A stretch of 64,000 nucleotides of DNA from Umboniibacter marinipuniceus (GTDB lineage Bacteria; Pseudomonadota; Gammaproteobacteria; Pseudomonadales; DSM-25080), in NCBI RefSeq assembly GCF_003688415.1, contig NZ_REFJ01000002.1, positions 1 through 64,000 of the forward strand, written 5' to 3'. Numbering within the stretch: the stretch's first letter is position 1; every line of letters begins with the position of its first letter. This document shows positions 13,479 to 21,858 of the stretch, piece after piece. The position numbers were made by a program, and so were the translations under genes. The notes under the pieces were generated by a model. The model searched no databases, was not told the DNA's origin, and saw only the letters and a program-made list of their open reading frames with translations.

Positions 13479-13786
13479 CTGCATTCTTTTAGGCAGTCTT
13501 CAGAGCGCCTAGCTAGCCCCCTAGCGATAAACTTTTTGATACTAGATACCTTCACTGTACTCCTGCTGTAAAAAGGAAATGACGCGAATCGCGTTGCACT
13601 GACTGTGAAATCCAAAAAAATATTCTGCCTGCTCTACGCTGACGAATTCTAAACTCTACTATGTGCTAGGTTCGCAGCCAAGGGAATGGCTATCGGCGCT
13701 GGTTATCTCTACAATTTTTTTCTAAGGGCTGACACTTGGCGTTGTTAAGTGCGTACGTCATACAATGATATGTGAGGGGGGGTTAT
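13479..13786. other. gene-free region at the array edge
   Basis: No gene supported. GTTATCT (13702) and GTTAAGT (13744) could be R' relics, but no partner R'' at suitable distance is clear. A G-rich run (13774-13781) serves as ribosome-binding site of the next gene. Confidence 0.4.
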
Positions 13787-14356
13787 ATGAAATGTTCTTG
13801 CTTCATCGCAACCAGTGTAGACGGCTACATTGCAACGGCGGACGACAGTGTAGAGTGGCTGACAACTTCGGGAAAGCAAGGCGTAGATCTTGGTGTGAAC
13901 GCTGACATGGGGTTCAATTACTATCTCGACACTGTGGATTGCATGATAATGGGCCGCAAGTGCCTGGAAAAGCTTGCGAGTTTTAAGCTTAGCGCCGAGC
14001 AGTGGCCCTATCGAGATCTTCGAATCATAGCGCTTACTAGTTCATTATCTCAGGTGCCAGAAGGTCTTCCTGCTCCGATTGAACTGCACTCGGGTGATAT
14101 TCAGCTGCTGGTTAAGCAACTTGAACAAGATGGCTTCAAGCATGCATATATTGATGGCGGAGCAACCATTACTGGATTTCTTAACAAGCAGTTGCTCAAT
14201 GAAATAACCACAACTCAGGCGCCAATTTTACTCGGTTCGGGTAAGCCTTTGTTTGGACTAATGAGTAAGTCGGTTGCGGTGGTTAACCCAAGGGCCATTG
14301 TGTATGACAATGACTTTGTACAGATTAGCTATACGCTGAGCTATCATCATAACTAG
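13787..14356 (+). CDS. RibD C-terminal/DHFR-fold reductase family protein
   Basis: The 189-residue protein has the RibD_C (dihydrofolate-reductase-like) pattern: SCFIATSVDGYIA at the start, DCMIMGRKCLEKL, LRIIALTSSL, FKHAYIDGGATITGFL and EITTTQAPILLGSGKPLF. Members bind NADPH and reduce pterin- or flavin-precursor-like substrates; the substrate here is unknown. ATG 13787 is chosen because GAGGGGGG precedes it and the family starts with this strand; ATG-like starts upstream add only five residues. Confidence 0.87.
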   Translation: MKCSCFIATSVDGYIATADDSVEWLTTSGKQGVDLGVNADMGFNYYLDTVDCMIMGRKCLEKLASFKLSAEQWPYRDLRIIALTSSLSQVPEGLPAPIELHSGDIQLLVKQLEQDGFKHAYIDGGATITGFLNKQLLNEITTTQAPILLGSGKPLFGLMSKSVAVVNPRAIVYDNDFVQISYTLSYHHN

Positions 14357-14460
14357 GTTGATAGGGTTGAGCTTATTTCACAGTATTGATGTCTCCGTGT
14401 GTTAGGGCATCGGCGGAGTTACTTGCCTATACTGAAAACTAAATCGCGAGGGAGTCGAGC

Positions 14461-15273
14461 ATGGTGTACAAGGGAAAGGCATATTCTGTTTTGGTGTTAG
14501 CTGCTATGTCTGTGCTATGGACCAATGTGGTGTTTTCGGAATCAAACGAGGAACTTGCCAAAAAGTTATCCAATCCAATCGCTTCGTTGATAAGTGTCCC
14601 ACTGCAGCTTAATCATGATTCAAACATTGGCAAGGCCGATGAAGGCCAGCGTTTGCTATTGAACGTACAGCCGGTTATTCCCGTATCACTCAATGATGAC
14701 TGGAATCTTATCTCAAGAACCATATTACCTGTTGTTTCACAGCAGGATATGTTTGCAAATTCGGGCAGTCAATTTGGCTTAGGGGATGTGGTACAGAGTG
14801 CCTTTTTTTCACCCACCCAACCCACCGAAAGTGGCTGGATTTGGGGAGCAGGGCCTGTGTTGCTTCTTCCTACCGCAACCGATGAATTACTTGGTGCTGA
14901 TAAGTGGGGACTCGGTCCCACCGCCGTGGCACTAAGGCAAGATGGCCCGTGGACCTATGGTACCTTAGCAAACCATATTTGGTCGGTAGCAGGGAATGAC
15001 CAACGACAGGACATCAACGCTACCTTCTTGCAGCCGTTTCTCTCCTACACAACCCCGGACGCCATTACTTTCGCGCTCAATACTGAATCAACGTATGATT
15101 GGGAGTCGGAACAGTGGTCCGTACCCATCAACTTCAACGCCACAAAGGTCACTAAAATAGGAAATCAGTTGGTGAGTGTTGGCGGTGGCATCCGTTACTG
15201 GGCTGAAAGTTCGGATAATGGGCCAGAAGGGTTTGGAATAAGAATTCTATTCACGCTACTCTATCCCAAGTAG
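14461..15273 (+). CDS. outer-membrane protein, phenol MetA-pathway-like (transporter)
   Basis: A 270-residue protein with a Sec signal peptide (cleavage near residues 27-28, FSES), then a beta-barrel-like sequence with alternating strands (LLLNVQPVIPVSLNDDWNLI, GLGDVVQSAFFSP, WIWGAGPVLLLPTATDELLG, KWGLGPTAVAL). This fits the Phenol_MetA_deg/outer-membrane transporter-like family, which is proposed to aid uptake or efflux of hydrophobic compounds. GGGAG lies upstream of ATG 14461. It stands alone. Confidence 0.75.
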   Translation: MVYKGKAYSVLVLAAMSVLWTNVVFSESNEELAKKLSNPIASLISVPLQLNHDSNIGKADEGQRLLLNVQPVIPVSLNDDWNLISRTILPVVSQQDMFANSGSQFGLGDVVQSAFFSPTQPTESGWIWGAGPVLLLPTATDELLGADKWGLGPTAVALRQDGPWTYGTLANHIWSVAGNDQRQDINATFLQPFLSYTTPDAITFALNTESTYDWESEQWSVPINFNATKVTKIGNQLVSVGGGIRYWAESSDNGPEGFGIRILFTLLYPK

Positions 15274-15309
15274 CAGGCGCTCCCCAGCGCTGGGTAATGG
15301 ATTAGAATA

Positions 15310-15735
15310 ATGAACTTGCAACTGTGTGAATCTAAAGATTTAGCTGCGTCTGCTCAGCTTAGCCTAACTAATATGCAACCCTACTATGACATGTACGGTG
15401 TTGAGTGGGGTGTTGCCGACATCCATAGGGCGATTAGCGAACTCCTAAATTATGACATTGTCAGTGATCACGGTATTGTGGGAGCGGTGCGCTTGTCCTT
15501 TGACGGAGCCGGTTGCCAGCTGCGCGATATACAGATAGCGGACCCCAACAAGGGCAAGGGATTTGGTGCCAAGATAATTGGGATGATTAGGGAGTTGGCC
15601 GTGAAACGGGGAATGGAACGGATTGAATTGAAAGTTTTTCAGCGCAGCCCAGCTGTCCACCTATATCTTCGTTGTGGGTTTGTTCAAACTGAAGCGGATG
15701 AGCGATTCTTTTTCATGCGATTAAACTTGCCCTAA
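15310..15735 (+). CDS. GNAT family N-acetyltransferase
   Basis: The 141-residue protein has a compact GNAT fold: CQLRDIQIADPNKGKGFGAKIIGMIRELA (acetyl-CoA loop NKGKGFG) and ERIELKVFQRSPAVHLYLRCGFVQTEADERFFFMRL, the typical final strands. Substrate unknown. It begins 36 bases after the MetA-like gene and may be cotranscribed with it. TAATG spacing gives no strong ribosome-binding site. Confidence 0.82.
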   Translation: MNLQLCESKDLAASAQLSLTNMQPYYDMYGVEWGVADIHRAISELLNYDIVSDHGIVGAVRLSFDGAGCQLRDIQIADPNKGKGFGAKIIGMIRELAVKRGMERIELKVFQRSPAVHLYLRCGFVQTEADERFFFMRLNLP

Positions 15736-15961
15736 GGCAAAGCCGATCACTAATGTTACCCTCTTAGGTATAGCCCTAACAGACTTGAACTCTCCATTTG
15801 TCCAACGGACGGACGAGTTTGAACCAATTTTTACAGTTCTTGCCCTTTGCAGCTGTTGGTTGAAATGCGAGTATTTTGGCGTGAATTCACTCTAGATGAG
15901 AACGCTAATAATACAGAATTCAGGATAGTTAAGAAAAGCCGAAGGGCTGAGGAAGCATGGT

Positions 15962-17830
15962 ATGGAGAAGCATCAAGCTAAACATGGCTGTCTGTGCTGT
16001 AATGGCGAACTTCATCGTATCGTCGCCTCAAATAAGCAACTGGAATCACTAGCTACAGCATCAAGGCAACCCGGGTGGTCATGTAATCTCGGAATCAATT
16101 TTAACCAGCTTAGCCGTCGAGATTTCTTGAAGGGAAGTGCAGTGTTTGCTGGACTATTTGGCCTCCTACCGAGCTGTGCCAAGGATGAAAAAGCCCGCGC
16201 GCAAGCTGCGATTGATACCACGATTTTTACTGGTGGAACTATCATGACGGTTGATGCGGAGTTTTCTGAAGTTGAGGCAATCGCTATTCGTGGTAATCGC
16301 ATTATCGCGGTGGGTGAGCTGAGGGCGGTCGTCAACTCGGCAGGAGAAAATGCCACTACTATTGATCTCGCGGGTAGAACGCTACTGCCAGGCTTTGTTG
16401 ACCCGCACTCTCACGCGGTTTCTGGCGCTGTAGTAGATTCTATTATGGATTATGTTGGGATGGCTCGCTTCCAAACTACGGATGAAGTGCTGGCTCATAT
16501 TGCTCATAGGGCTAACAATTCGCCGCCAGGCGAGTGGTTAGTATTTCGCAATTTTGATCCCGCCGTGCAAGGTGGTCTAAGCGCACTTAGTTTTGCAGAA
16601 TTGGACCCTATTTCGGCAGTTCATCCAATCTTCGTTATGAATGCCTCAGGCCATATTGCCTATGCTAACTCCAAGGCCTTCGAGGTCGCCAACATCGCTC
16701 AAGGCATTGTTAATCCTGCGGGGGGCGAATTTGTTAGAAATGAAGGCGGTGAGCTAACTGGTGTTATGAAGAATAATGTAGCCTTTATGATGGTGATCTC
16801 ACACTACCCAGCTATGGTTGATGCAGACCCAATTAGCGGATTGACGACGCTTTTGAATAAGTGGAGTGCAGTGGGCTTAACCACCGTTTCAGAATTGAGT
16901 CTAGGTGCACTAACACAATCTCCAGCTGATGCTCAGCTAATGAATGCCGCAGCTCAGACGGGGCAGTTAGCTGCTCGAATTCGCGCTTACCCATTCTATA
17001 CAATCGGGGCAGAGGCATGGGACAAAGCTGGAATAAAGCCTGGTGATGGTTCGGCGTTGGCTCGAGTTTCTGGCTATAAACTCGTCGCAGATGGGTCTAA
17101 TCAAGGATATACCGGTTTACAGAGAGAAGCCTACTTAGGTACAGAGGATAAAGGTCTTGCTTACATGAGTTTAGAGGAACTCACGGAGACGGCTCTAGAG
17201 CGAGCTAAAGCAGGTTGGCCCCTAGCTATCCACGGTAATGGTGACGCGGCGATTGACAATATTCTAACCACTTGTGAAGCTCTGCAAGCTGCAGGTATTG
17301 ACTTACAAACGGTCCGACCGCGTATAGAGCACTGTTCAATTCTTCACGATGATCAAATAGCGAGGATGAGGGCACTGGGAGTATCAGCGAGTTTCTTGAT
17401 CGGCCATGTTCACTACTGGGGAATTGCGATGCGCGATGAGGTCTTTGGTGAAGAAAAAGTTCAGCTATTAGACCGTTGTAAGAGTCTGGAGAACGCGGGC
17501 GTTAGTTTCACTTTGCACTCCGATTTCATGGTCACCGATCCTAACCCGTTGCATATGATTGAGATGGCCGTGACACGGACTACGTGGAAGGAACCGAACT
17601 ATGTGTTGGCTCCTCAAGAACGAATTTCGGTTGAGTCGGCAATTCGTGCAATGACCTCGGAGGCAGCCTGGCAATTGTACTCTGAGCATGAGTTTGGGAG
17701 CTTGGAGGTTGGTAAGTTTGCAGATTTAGTGATTTTGGATAAAGACCCTAGGAGTGTTCGTCCAGAGCAGATCAGGGCTATTAAAGTGGTTGAAACATGG
17801 ATGGATGGAAAGTGTGTTTATGGCACATGA
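15962..17830 (+). CDS. Tat-exported amidohydrolase, YtcJ-like
   Basis: The 622-residue protein has a Tat motif (SRRDFLKG, 51-58), hydrophobic stretch and lipobox LLPSC (Cys72), so it is probably exported folded and lipid-anchored. The metal-dependent amidohydrolase (Amidohydro_3) domain follows: DPHSH (147-151), YKLVADGSNQG, AIHGNGDAA, RIEHCSI, HSDFMVTDPNP, and the C-terminal EFGSLEVGKFADLVILDKDP. YtcJ-like enzymes hydrolyse amide or carbamate bonds. The first 50 residues, with a C-x-C-C pattern (CLCCNG, 10-15), are unusual; an internal start nearer the Tat motif cannot be excluded. Confidence 0.87.
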   Translation: MEKHQAKHGCLCCNGELHRIVASNKQLESLATASRQPGWSCNLGINFNQLSRRDFLKGSAVFAGLFGLLPSCAKDEKARAQAAIDTTIFTGGTIMTVDAEFSEVEAIAIRGNRIIAVGELRAVVNSAGENATTIDLAGRTLLPGFVDPHSHAVSGAVVDSIMDYVGMARFQTTDEVLAHIAHRANNSPPGEWLVFRNFDPAVQGGLSALSFAELDPISAVHPIFVMNASGHIAYANSKAFEVANIAQGIVNPAGGEFVRNEGGELTGVMKNNVAFMMVISHYPAMVDADPISGLTTLLNKWSAVGLTTVSELSLGALTQSPADAQLMNAAAQTGQLAARIRAYPFYTIGAEAWDKAGIKPGDGSALARVSGYKLVADGSNQGYTGLQREAYLGTEDKGLAYMSLEELTETALERAKAGWPLAIHGNGDAAIDNILTTCEALQAAGIDLQTVRPRIEHCSILHDDQIARMRALGVSASFLIGHVHYWGIAMRDEVFGEEKVQLLDRCKSLENAGVSFTLHSDFMVTDPNPLHMIEMAVTRTTWKEPNYVLAPQERISVESAIRAMTSEAAWQLYSEHEFGSLEVGKFADLVILDKDPRSVRPEQIRAIKVVETWMDGKCVYGT

Positions 17831-18007
17831 ATTCGTCGCTTGAATTAGCAAAGAACCTTGTGAAAATTAAATGGCTGTTTAGTTAGGCTAATACGGGAGT
17901 CGCGCTGTCCTTTCTTCGTGAGGGTGATTTGAATTCCTTCTTGCTATACGGGCGTTTGGCCGAACGGGTTACAAAGGAAATCGAGTAGATTAAACGCACG
18001 CTGCTAG

Positions 18008-18057
18008 GCTGTTAAGAGGATCGCGAATTTCGCGTTATTAGACGCGCCATTAACAGC
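18008..18057 (+). promoter_or_regulatory. nested inverted repeats upstream of the VOC gene
   Basis: GCTGTTAA (18008-18015) and TTAACAGC (18050-18057) are perfect complements and enclose CGCGAATTTCGCG (18022-18034), a second palindrome. The element ends 12 bases before ATG 18069, so as RNA it would overlap the translation start region. Purpose unknown. Confidence 0.55.
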
Positions 18058-18068
18058 AGGGGAATATC

Positions 18069-18563
18069 ATGTCTACGTACCCAAGAACCTTCTCACATAT
18101 AGGTATTTCGGTGCCCGATGTAGAAAAAGCGGCAAAGTTTTACAGTGATGTGATGGGGTGGTATCACATTATGGAGCCAACGGTCATCAACGAGGAAGCT
18201 GATACGCCAATAGGCCAGATGTGTATTGATGTATTTGGTACGGGTTGGGGGTCGTTCAAGATTGCTCACATGTCTACAGGTGATAAGATTGGTGTTGAGA
18301 TGTTTGAATTTAGCAACAACGAAACACCAACGAACTTTGAGTACTGGAAAACAAGTACTTTTCACTTTTGTGTTCAGGACCCGGATATTGAGGGATTAGT
18401 TGAAAAAATTGTGGCGAACGGCGGTAAGCAGCGAATGCCAATTCGTGAATACTATCCCGGCGAAAAACCCTATAAAATGTGTTACGTTGAGGATCCCTTT
18501 GGCTTAATATTTGAAGTGTATTCGCACAGCTACGAGTTAACCTACTCTCAGGGAGCTTACTAG
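18069..18563 (+). CDS. VOC family (glyoxalase-fold) protein
   Basis: The 164-residue protein has the vicinal-oxygen-chelate fold: FSHIGISVPDVEKAAKFYSDVMGW at the start and a second module FHFCVQDPDIEGLVEKIVANGGK, YKMCYVEDPFGLIFEVYSHSYE at the end. Candidate metal ligands are His11, His in STFHFCV and Glu in FEVYSHS. Members are lyases, dioxygenases or isomerases; lactoylglutathione-lyase-like or ring-cleavage activity cannot be told apart here. AGCAGGGG precedes ATG 18069. Confidence 0.85.
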   Translation: MSTYPRTFSHIGISVPDVEKAAKFYSDVMGWYHIMEPTVINEEADTPIGQMCIDVFGTGWGSFKIAHMSTGDKIGVEMFEFSNNETPTNFEYWKTSTFHFCVQDPDIEGLVEKIVANGGKQRMPIREYYPGEKPYKMCYVEDPFGLIFEVYSHSYELTYSQGAY

Positions 18564-18638
18564 CTGAGAGCATTGCGATGACACGGTTGAACTATTAGGT
18601 TTAGCTTTAGAAAACTGCGATATCAGAGAATAATAACA

Positions 18639-19019
18639 ATGCAACAAATCTATAAGATCCTATTGGTGTTGGGGCTACTAACGCTGGGGGGGTGCTCAGA
18701 CCCTTTGCCCAGCGACTATTCATCCTACGCGGGGGATTGGCGCAGTGCCGAGATGCGATTGCTGATTTTGGCAGACGGTTCAGTTTCCTATCAGCGTATT
18801 CAGAATGGTATGACCACATCAATCAATGCGCCGATAAAGCACTTTGAGGGTGACGATTTTGTTGTAGGTATTGGTTTTTTTGATACCACTTTCGTGGTGA
18901 ATCAGCGGCCTTATCAGAAAGGCGGCCGGTGGTTTATGGTAGTTGATGAGGTTACACTGCAACGCGCTGAGATCCAGCCCGTTCGAGTTATTGATAAGGA
19001 CGCTGGCCAGCGACTGTAG
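18639..19019 (+). CDS. small lipoprotein
   Basis: The 126-residue product has a lipoprotein signal (ILLVLGLLTLGGC, lipidated Cys19). The mature part is beta-rich with a YAGDWRSAEMRLLILADGSVSYQR segment reminiscent of small lipocalin-like or META-like barrels. Family not identified. It is cotranscribable with the VOC gene 75 bases upstream, but no promoter decides this. Confidence 0.68.
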   Translation: MQQIYKILLVLGLLTLGGCSDPLPSDYSSYAGDWRSAEMRLLILADGSVSYQRIQNGMTTSINAPIKHFEGDDFVVGIGFFDTTFVVNQRPYQKGGRWFMVVDEVTLQRAEIQPVRVIDKDAGQRL

Positions 19020-19137
19020 CAGAGCGAGCTGGGTGTTGGACCAGCGATGATCCGGCGCTTGTTACTGGCTGTAGTGACTAATTTTATTATTGCAGTGGAC
19101 TACTGTGTTTTTCGATGAGTCCAGAAGGAGTTGAGGT

Positions 19138-19476
19138 TTGAACAAGTTGTTTTTAGGTATAAAAAGTCATGTGGTATGTCTTGATAAGCGCGACGGTAAG
19201 GAACTTTGGCGAACAAAATTGAAGACCTCTACCGTAACGAACGTTTACTATGAAAACGATCAGGTCTTTGCCTACGCTGGAGGCCATCTCTTCTGCCTTA
19301 GCACCCTAGATGGCAAGATTGTTTGGACCAACACACTTAAAGGCCTTGGCTTCAGCACCTGTATTATCGCCAGCGAGCAACAGAGTACCTCTGTGATCAC
19401 TAGCCAAGTTGCCGCTCAGCAGGCTGCTACTGCAGCAACGGTGGGAGCAGGTGCAGCGGTTGCGGCAAGTAATTAA
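19138..19476 (+). CDS. short PQQ-like beta-propeller repeat protein
   Basis: The 112-residue protein contains about two PQQ/WD-like beta-propeller blades (residues 5-30, VVCLDKRDGKELWRTKL; 40-66, LFCLSTLDGKIVWTNTL), each with the A-x-D/L-DGK-x-x-W motif. It then ends in an Ala/Thr-rich tail (SQVAAQQAATAATVGAGAAVAA). Full propellers need six to eight blades, so it may form an oligomer or be a fragment of a longer gene. TTG 19138 is preferred because GGAG lies 10 bases upstream. No signal peptide. Confidence 0.65.
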   Translation: MNKLFLGIKSHVVCLDKRDGKELWRTKLKTSTVTNVYYENDQVFAYAGGHLFCLSTLDGKIVWTNTLKGLGFSTCIIASEQQSTSVITSQVAAQQAATAATVGAGAAVAASN

Positions 19477-19479
19477 TCA

Positions 19480-19509
19480 GTTAGTTGGTTAGTTGGTTAG
19501 TTGGTTAGT
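19480..19509 (+). repeat. 8-bp tandem repeat (GTTAGTTG, 3.75 copies)
   Basis: GTTAGTTG repeats perfectly from 19480, starting three bases after the stop codon of the propeller-repeat gene. No function evident; likely a slippage product. Confidence 0.95.
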
Positions 19510-19646
19510 GTTTAGTAGCCTAACTCGAAAAGCTAATCCCTGTTGAGACATTTTCAGTGCTTAGTTACTCCTAGCAAATGAGATCCTGTGCGAGTTTAGT
19601 GAACCAAGGTCGTTAAAAAGACGTACTCTTCCGACAGGGAGTACCT

Positions 19647-20984
19647 ATGAAAACTGGATTGTATTGGTTCAACACAGATCTTCGATTGGAAGACAACGTC
19701 TCACTATTAGAGTTACTCAATAGATCCGAGCGAGTAGCCTTTGTGTACGTCATAGATCCTCGGTGGTTTCGCCCGCTGCACTTTCACCAACCAAGGATGG
19801 CGCCACATCGATGGTTATTTTTGAAGCAAAGCTTATCTGACCTTCATCAATCCTTGCAGCGAAAAGGACACGCTCTCAGTGTTTTAGTGGGCGATCCCGT
19901 GGTAGAGATTACCCGTCATTTGCAAAAGTGGGATGTTTCGGTCCTAGGATGTGCCAGACCTTCGGGATTGATTGAGGCGCAACAGCTTAAAGCACTTTCA
20001 GCCGAGGTTCCTCGCGTCATAGCAAACACGGATTTAACGTTATTTGATGCTGCCCAAATTGAGCAAGATAGCCCGAAATTGACAAGTTTTAGTCAGTTTC
20101 GACGATATATCGAAAGCAGTGATTTGGCGGTCGCCTCGCCGTGTGCATCGCACAGTTTGGAATTAGCTTCGGTAGCTACCACAGACTCAATAGATGATAT
20201 TTTTACGCAAATTGAACAGAAATATCCGCAGCTAGGGGCGGTTACTAGCGGTGTCTTTAATAGCGGCTATGGTGCAGCCCAATTACACCTAACAAACTAT
20301 TTCACTACCTCCAATCCGTTGCGCTACAAGGCAACAAGAAATGCGTTAGATAGGTGGGACGCTTCGACCAAACTGAGCCCTTACTTAGCAAGCGGAATCC
20401 TATCTGCTAGACAGGTTTGGAGCGCCATTGAAGGCTTCGAGCGAGCGTTTACCGCTAATGAGTCTACCTATTGGATTCGCTTTGAGTTGTTGTGGCGTGA
20501 ATACTTTCACCAACTCGCTATTCGCGACGGGGCCAAGCTCTTTAAGTTTCAAGGTAGAGCGGCTACACGGCCGTTAACCTATTTCAATGCCATACGTTTC
20601 GCGCAATGGAGTTCGGGTTCTACAGAATTCCCACTGGTGAACGCCTGTATGAACCAACTCCGTGAGACCGGCTATATTTCCAATAGGGCGAGACAGATAG
20701 TGGCGAGTTGCCTCGTGAATGAACTCGCGTGCGACTGGCGCTTTGGTGCTGCTTATTTCGAGCAATATCTTGTTGACTACGACGTTGCTGCTAATTGGGG
20801 AAATTGGCAGTACATCGCTGGCGTGGGGGCAGATACTCGTGGTGGTCGCCACTTTGATCTGGCCAAGCAAACGGAAATCTATGATCCAGACGGGACCTAT
20901 CGGACTAAATGGCTAGGTGGTGAGAGTCATTTTGTCGCGCCTTGGGTTGATGCCGTAGATTGGCCGATTGATCCTAGTCAATAA
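19647..20984 (+). CDS. cryptochrome/DNA photolyase, DASH family
   Basis: The 445-residue protein has the N-terminal antenna-binding alpha/beta domain (GLYWFNTDLRLEDN) and the C-terminal FAD domain: TYWIRFELLWREYFHQLA, SRARQIVASCLVNELACDWRFGAAYFEQYLVDYDVAANWGNWQYIAGVGADTRGG. The WREYF and NWQYIAGVGADTRGGRHF segments are typical of DASH cryptochromes, which repair cyclobutane dimers in single-stranded DNA. The start has CAGGGAG upstream. A class I CPD photolyase is the alternative. Confidence 0.9.
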   Translation: MKTGLYWFNTDLRLEDNVSLLELLNRSERVAFVYVIDPRWFRPLHFHQPRMAPHRWLFLKQSLSDLHQSLQRKGHALSVLVGDPVVEITRHLQKWDVSVLGCARPSGLIEAQQLKALSAEVPRVIANTDLTLFDAAQIEQDSPKLTSFSQFRRYIESSDLAVASPCASHSLELASVATTDSIDDIFTQIEQKYPQLGAVTSGVFNSGYGAAQLHLTNYFTTSNPLRYKATRNALDRWDASTKLSPYLASGILSARQVWSAIEGFERAFTANESTYWIRFELLWREYFHQLAIRDGAKLFKFQGRAATRPLTYFNAIRFAQWSSGSTEFPLVNACMNQLRETGYISNRARQIVASCLVNELACDWRFGAAYFEQYLVDYDVAANWGNWQYIAGVGADTRGGRHFDLAKQTEIYDPDGTYRTKWLGGESHFVAPWVDAVDWPIDPSQ

Positions 20985-21110
20985 AATGGCGGTGAAATTC
21001 TTCGGGTTAAACGATGATTACGCAATCAATAGGACTTAAAACTTATCAGCGCGACATATTAACGCTATTATTGGGTTCAGATAGCGCTTTCTAAAATAAC
21101 GAGGTGGTTC

Positions 21111-21779
21111 ATGATTCGAGTAGCTTTGATTTTGGTTTCTATGCTGGTAGTGGCGAATGCTAATGCCCAATGGACTTCGGCTATTGGTAAGCGAGGGGGC
21201 CACTGGGAGGGCACCTTTGGACTCAAATATCAGGATAGTGAATTCCTTGGTAGTCAAGAGGGATCGTCTCTTAAGTTCGAATCGGATTATGGCTTTATGT
21301 TTGGTTTAGCCTATAACTTTAGCGATCATTTTAGCGCTGGCTTCGATGTGGATTATCTCCGCGCGTATTATCAAGCGGATCTTATTTCGGCTACTCCAGG
21401 AGAGCCTGATATACAGTTTGGGCATAAGGGCGATTTCAGCTCGTTTATGTTCAACGGTACTTACAACTTCATTTCAGGGTCCTTTACTCCTTACGTTTCG
21501 GCTTCGGCAGGCTGGCAGTATTTTGACTCGAATATTATCGATGGTGATCCGGTCATAGGCTGTTACTGGCATCCCTATTGGGGCTATATTTGTAATGACT
21601 ACTATCAGACCTACACCGAAACTAGCTTTGGCTATGGCGCCACCGCTGGCCTTCGCTGGGAAATTGATTCCAGCATGTTTATTAAAGCAAGCGTGTCCCA
21701 GGATTGGTTCGACATGAGCGGCGCCCATTCGGACCCCAGCTTTATCAGCGGCGCAATAGAGTTCGGTACGCGCTTCTAG
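21111..21779 (+). CDS. outer-membrane beta-barrel protein
   Basis: A 222-residue protein with a Sec signal peptide (cleaved after NANA, residue 19). The rest is an eight-strand beta-barrel pattern (GTFGLKYQDSEF, YGFMFGLAYNFSDHFSAGFDVDY, GTYNFISGSFTPYVSASAGWQYF, GYGATAGLRWEI) ending with Phe (FGTRF), the C-terminal outer-membrane sorting signal. Two Cys in a Trp/Tyr-rich loop (CYWHPYWGYIC) probably form an external disulfide. Family: OmpA/OmpX-type barrels, function unknown. GAGG precedes ATG 21111. Confidence 0.82.
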   Translation: MIRVALILVSMLVVANANAQWTSAIGKRGGHWEGTFGLKYQDSEFLGSQEGSSLKFESDYGFMFGLAYNFSDHFSAGFDVDYLRAYYQADLISATPGEPDIQFGHKGDFSSFMFNGTYNFISGSFTPYVSASAGWQYFDSNIIDGDPVIGCYWHPYWGYICNDYYQTYTETSFGYGATAGLRWEIDSSMFIKASVSQDWFDMSGAHSDPSFISGAIEFGTRF

Positions 21780-21809
21780 TTTTTTATGAAGATTTACATT
21801 CTCTATACC

Positions 21810-21834
21810 AAAGCGGCTAAGACAGCCGCTTTTT
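21810..21834 (+). terminator. rho-independent terminator
   Basis: A perfect 9-bp stem (AAAGCGGCT/AGCCGCTTT) with loop AAGAC is followed by a T run, 30 bases after the barrel gene stop. Confidence 0.9.
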
Positions 21835-21858
21835 GTTGTCTTAAAGGGCTGATTTTTT

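Noticed and set aside
18008-18057. GTTAAG...CATTAAC as another attC
   Set aside because: The ends are in the wrong polarity (GTTR on the left, YAAC on the right) on both strands and it lies outside the array.
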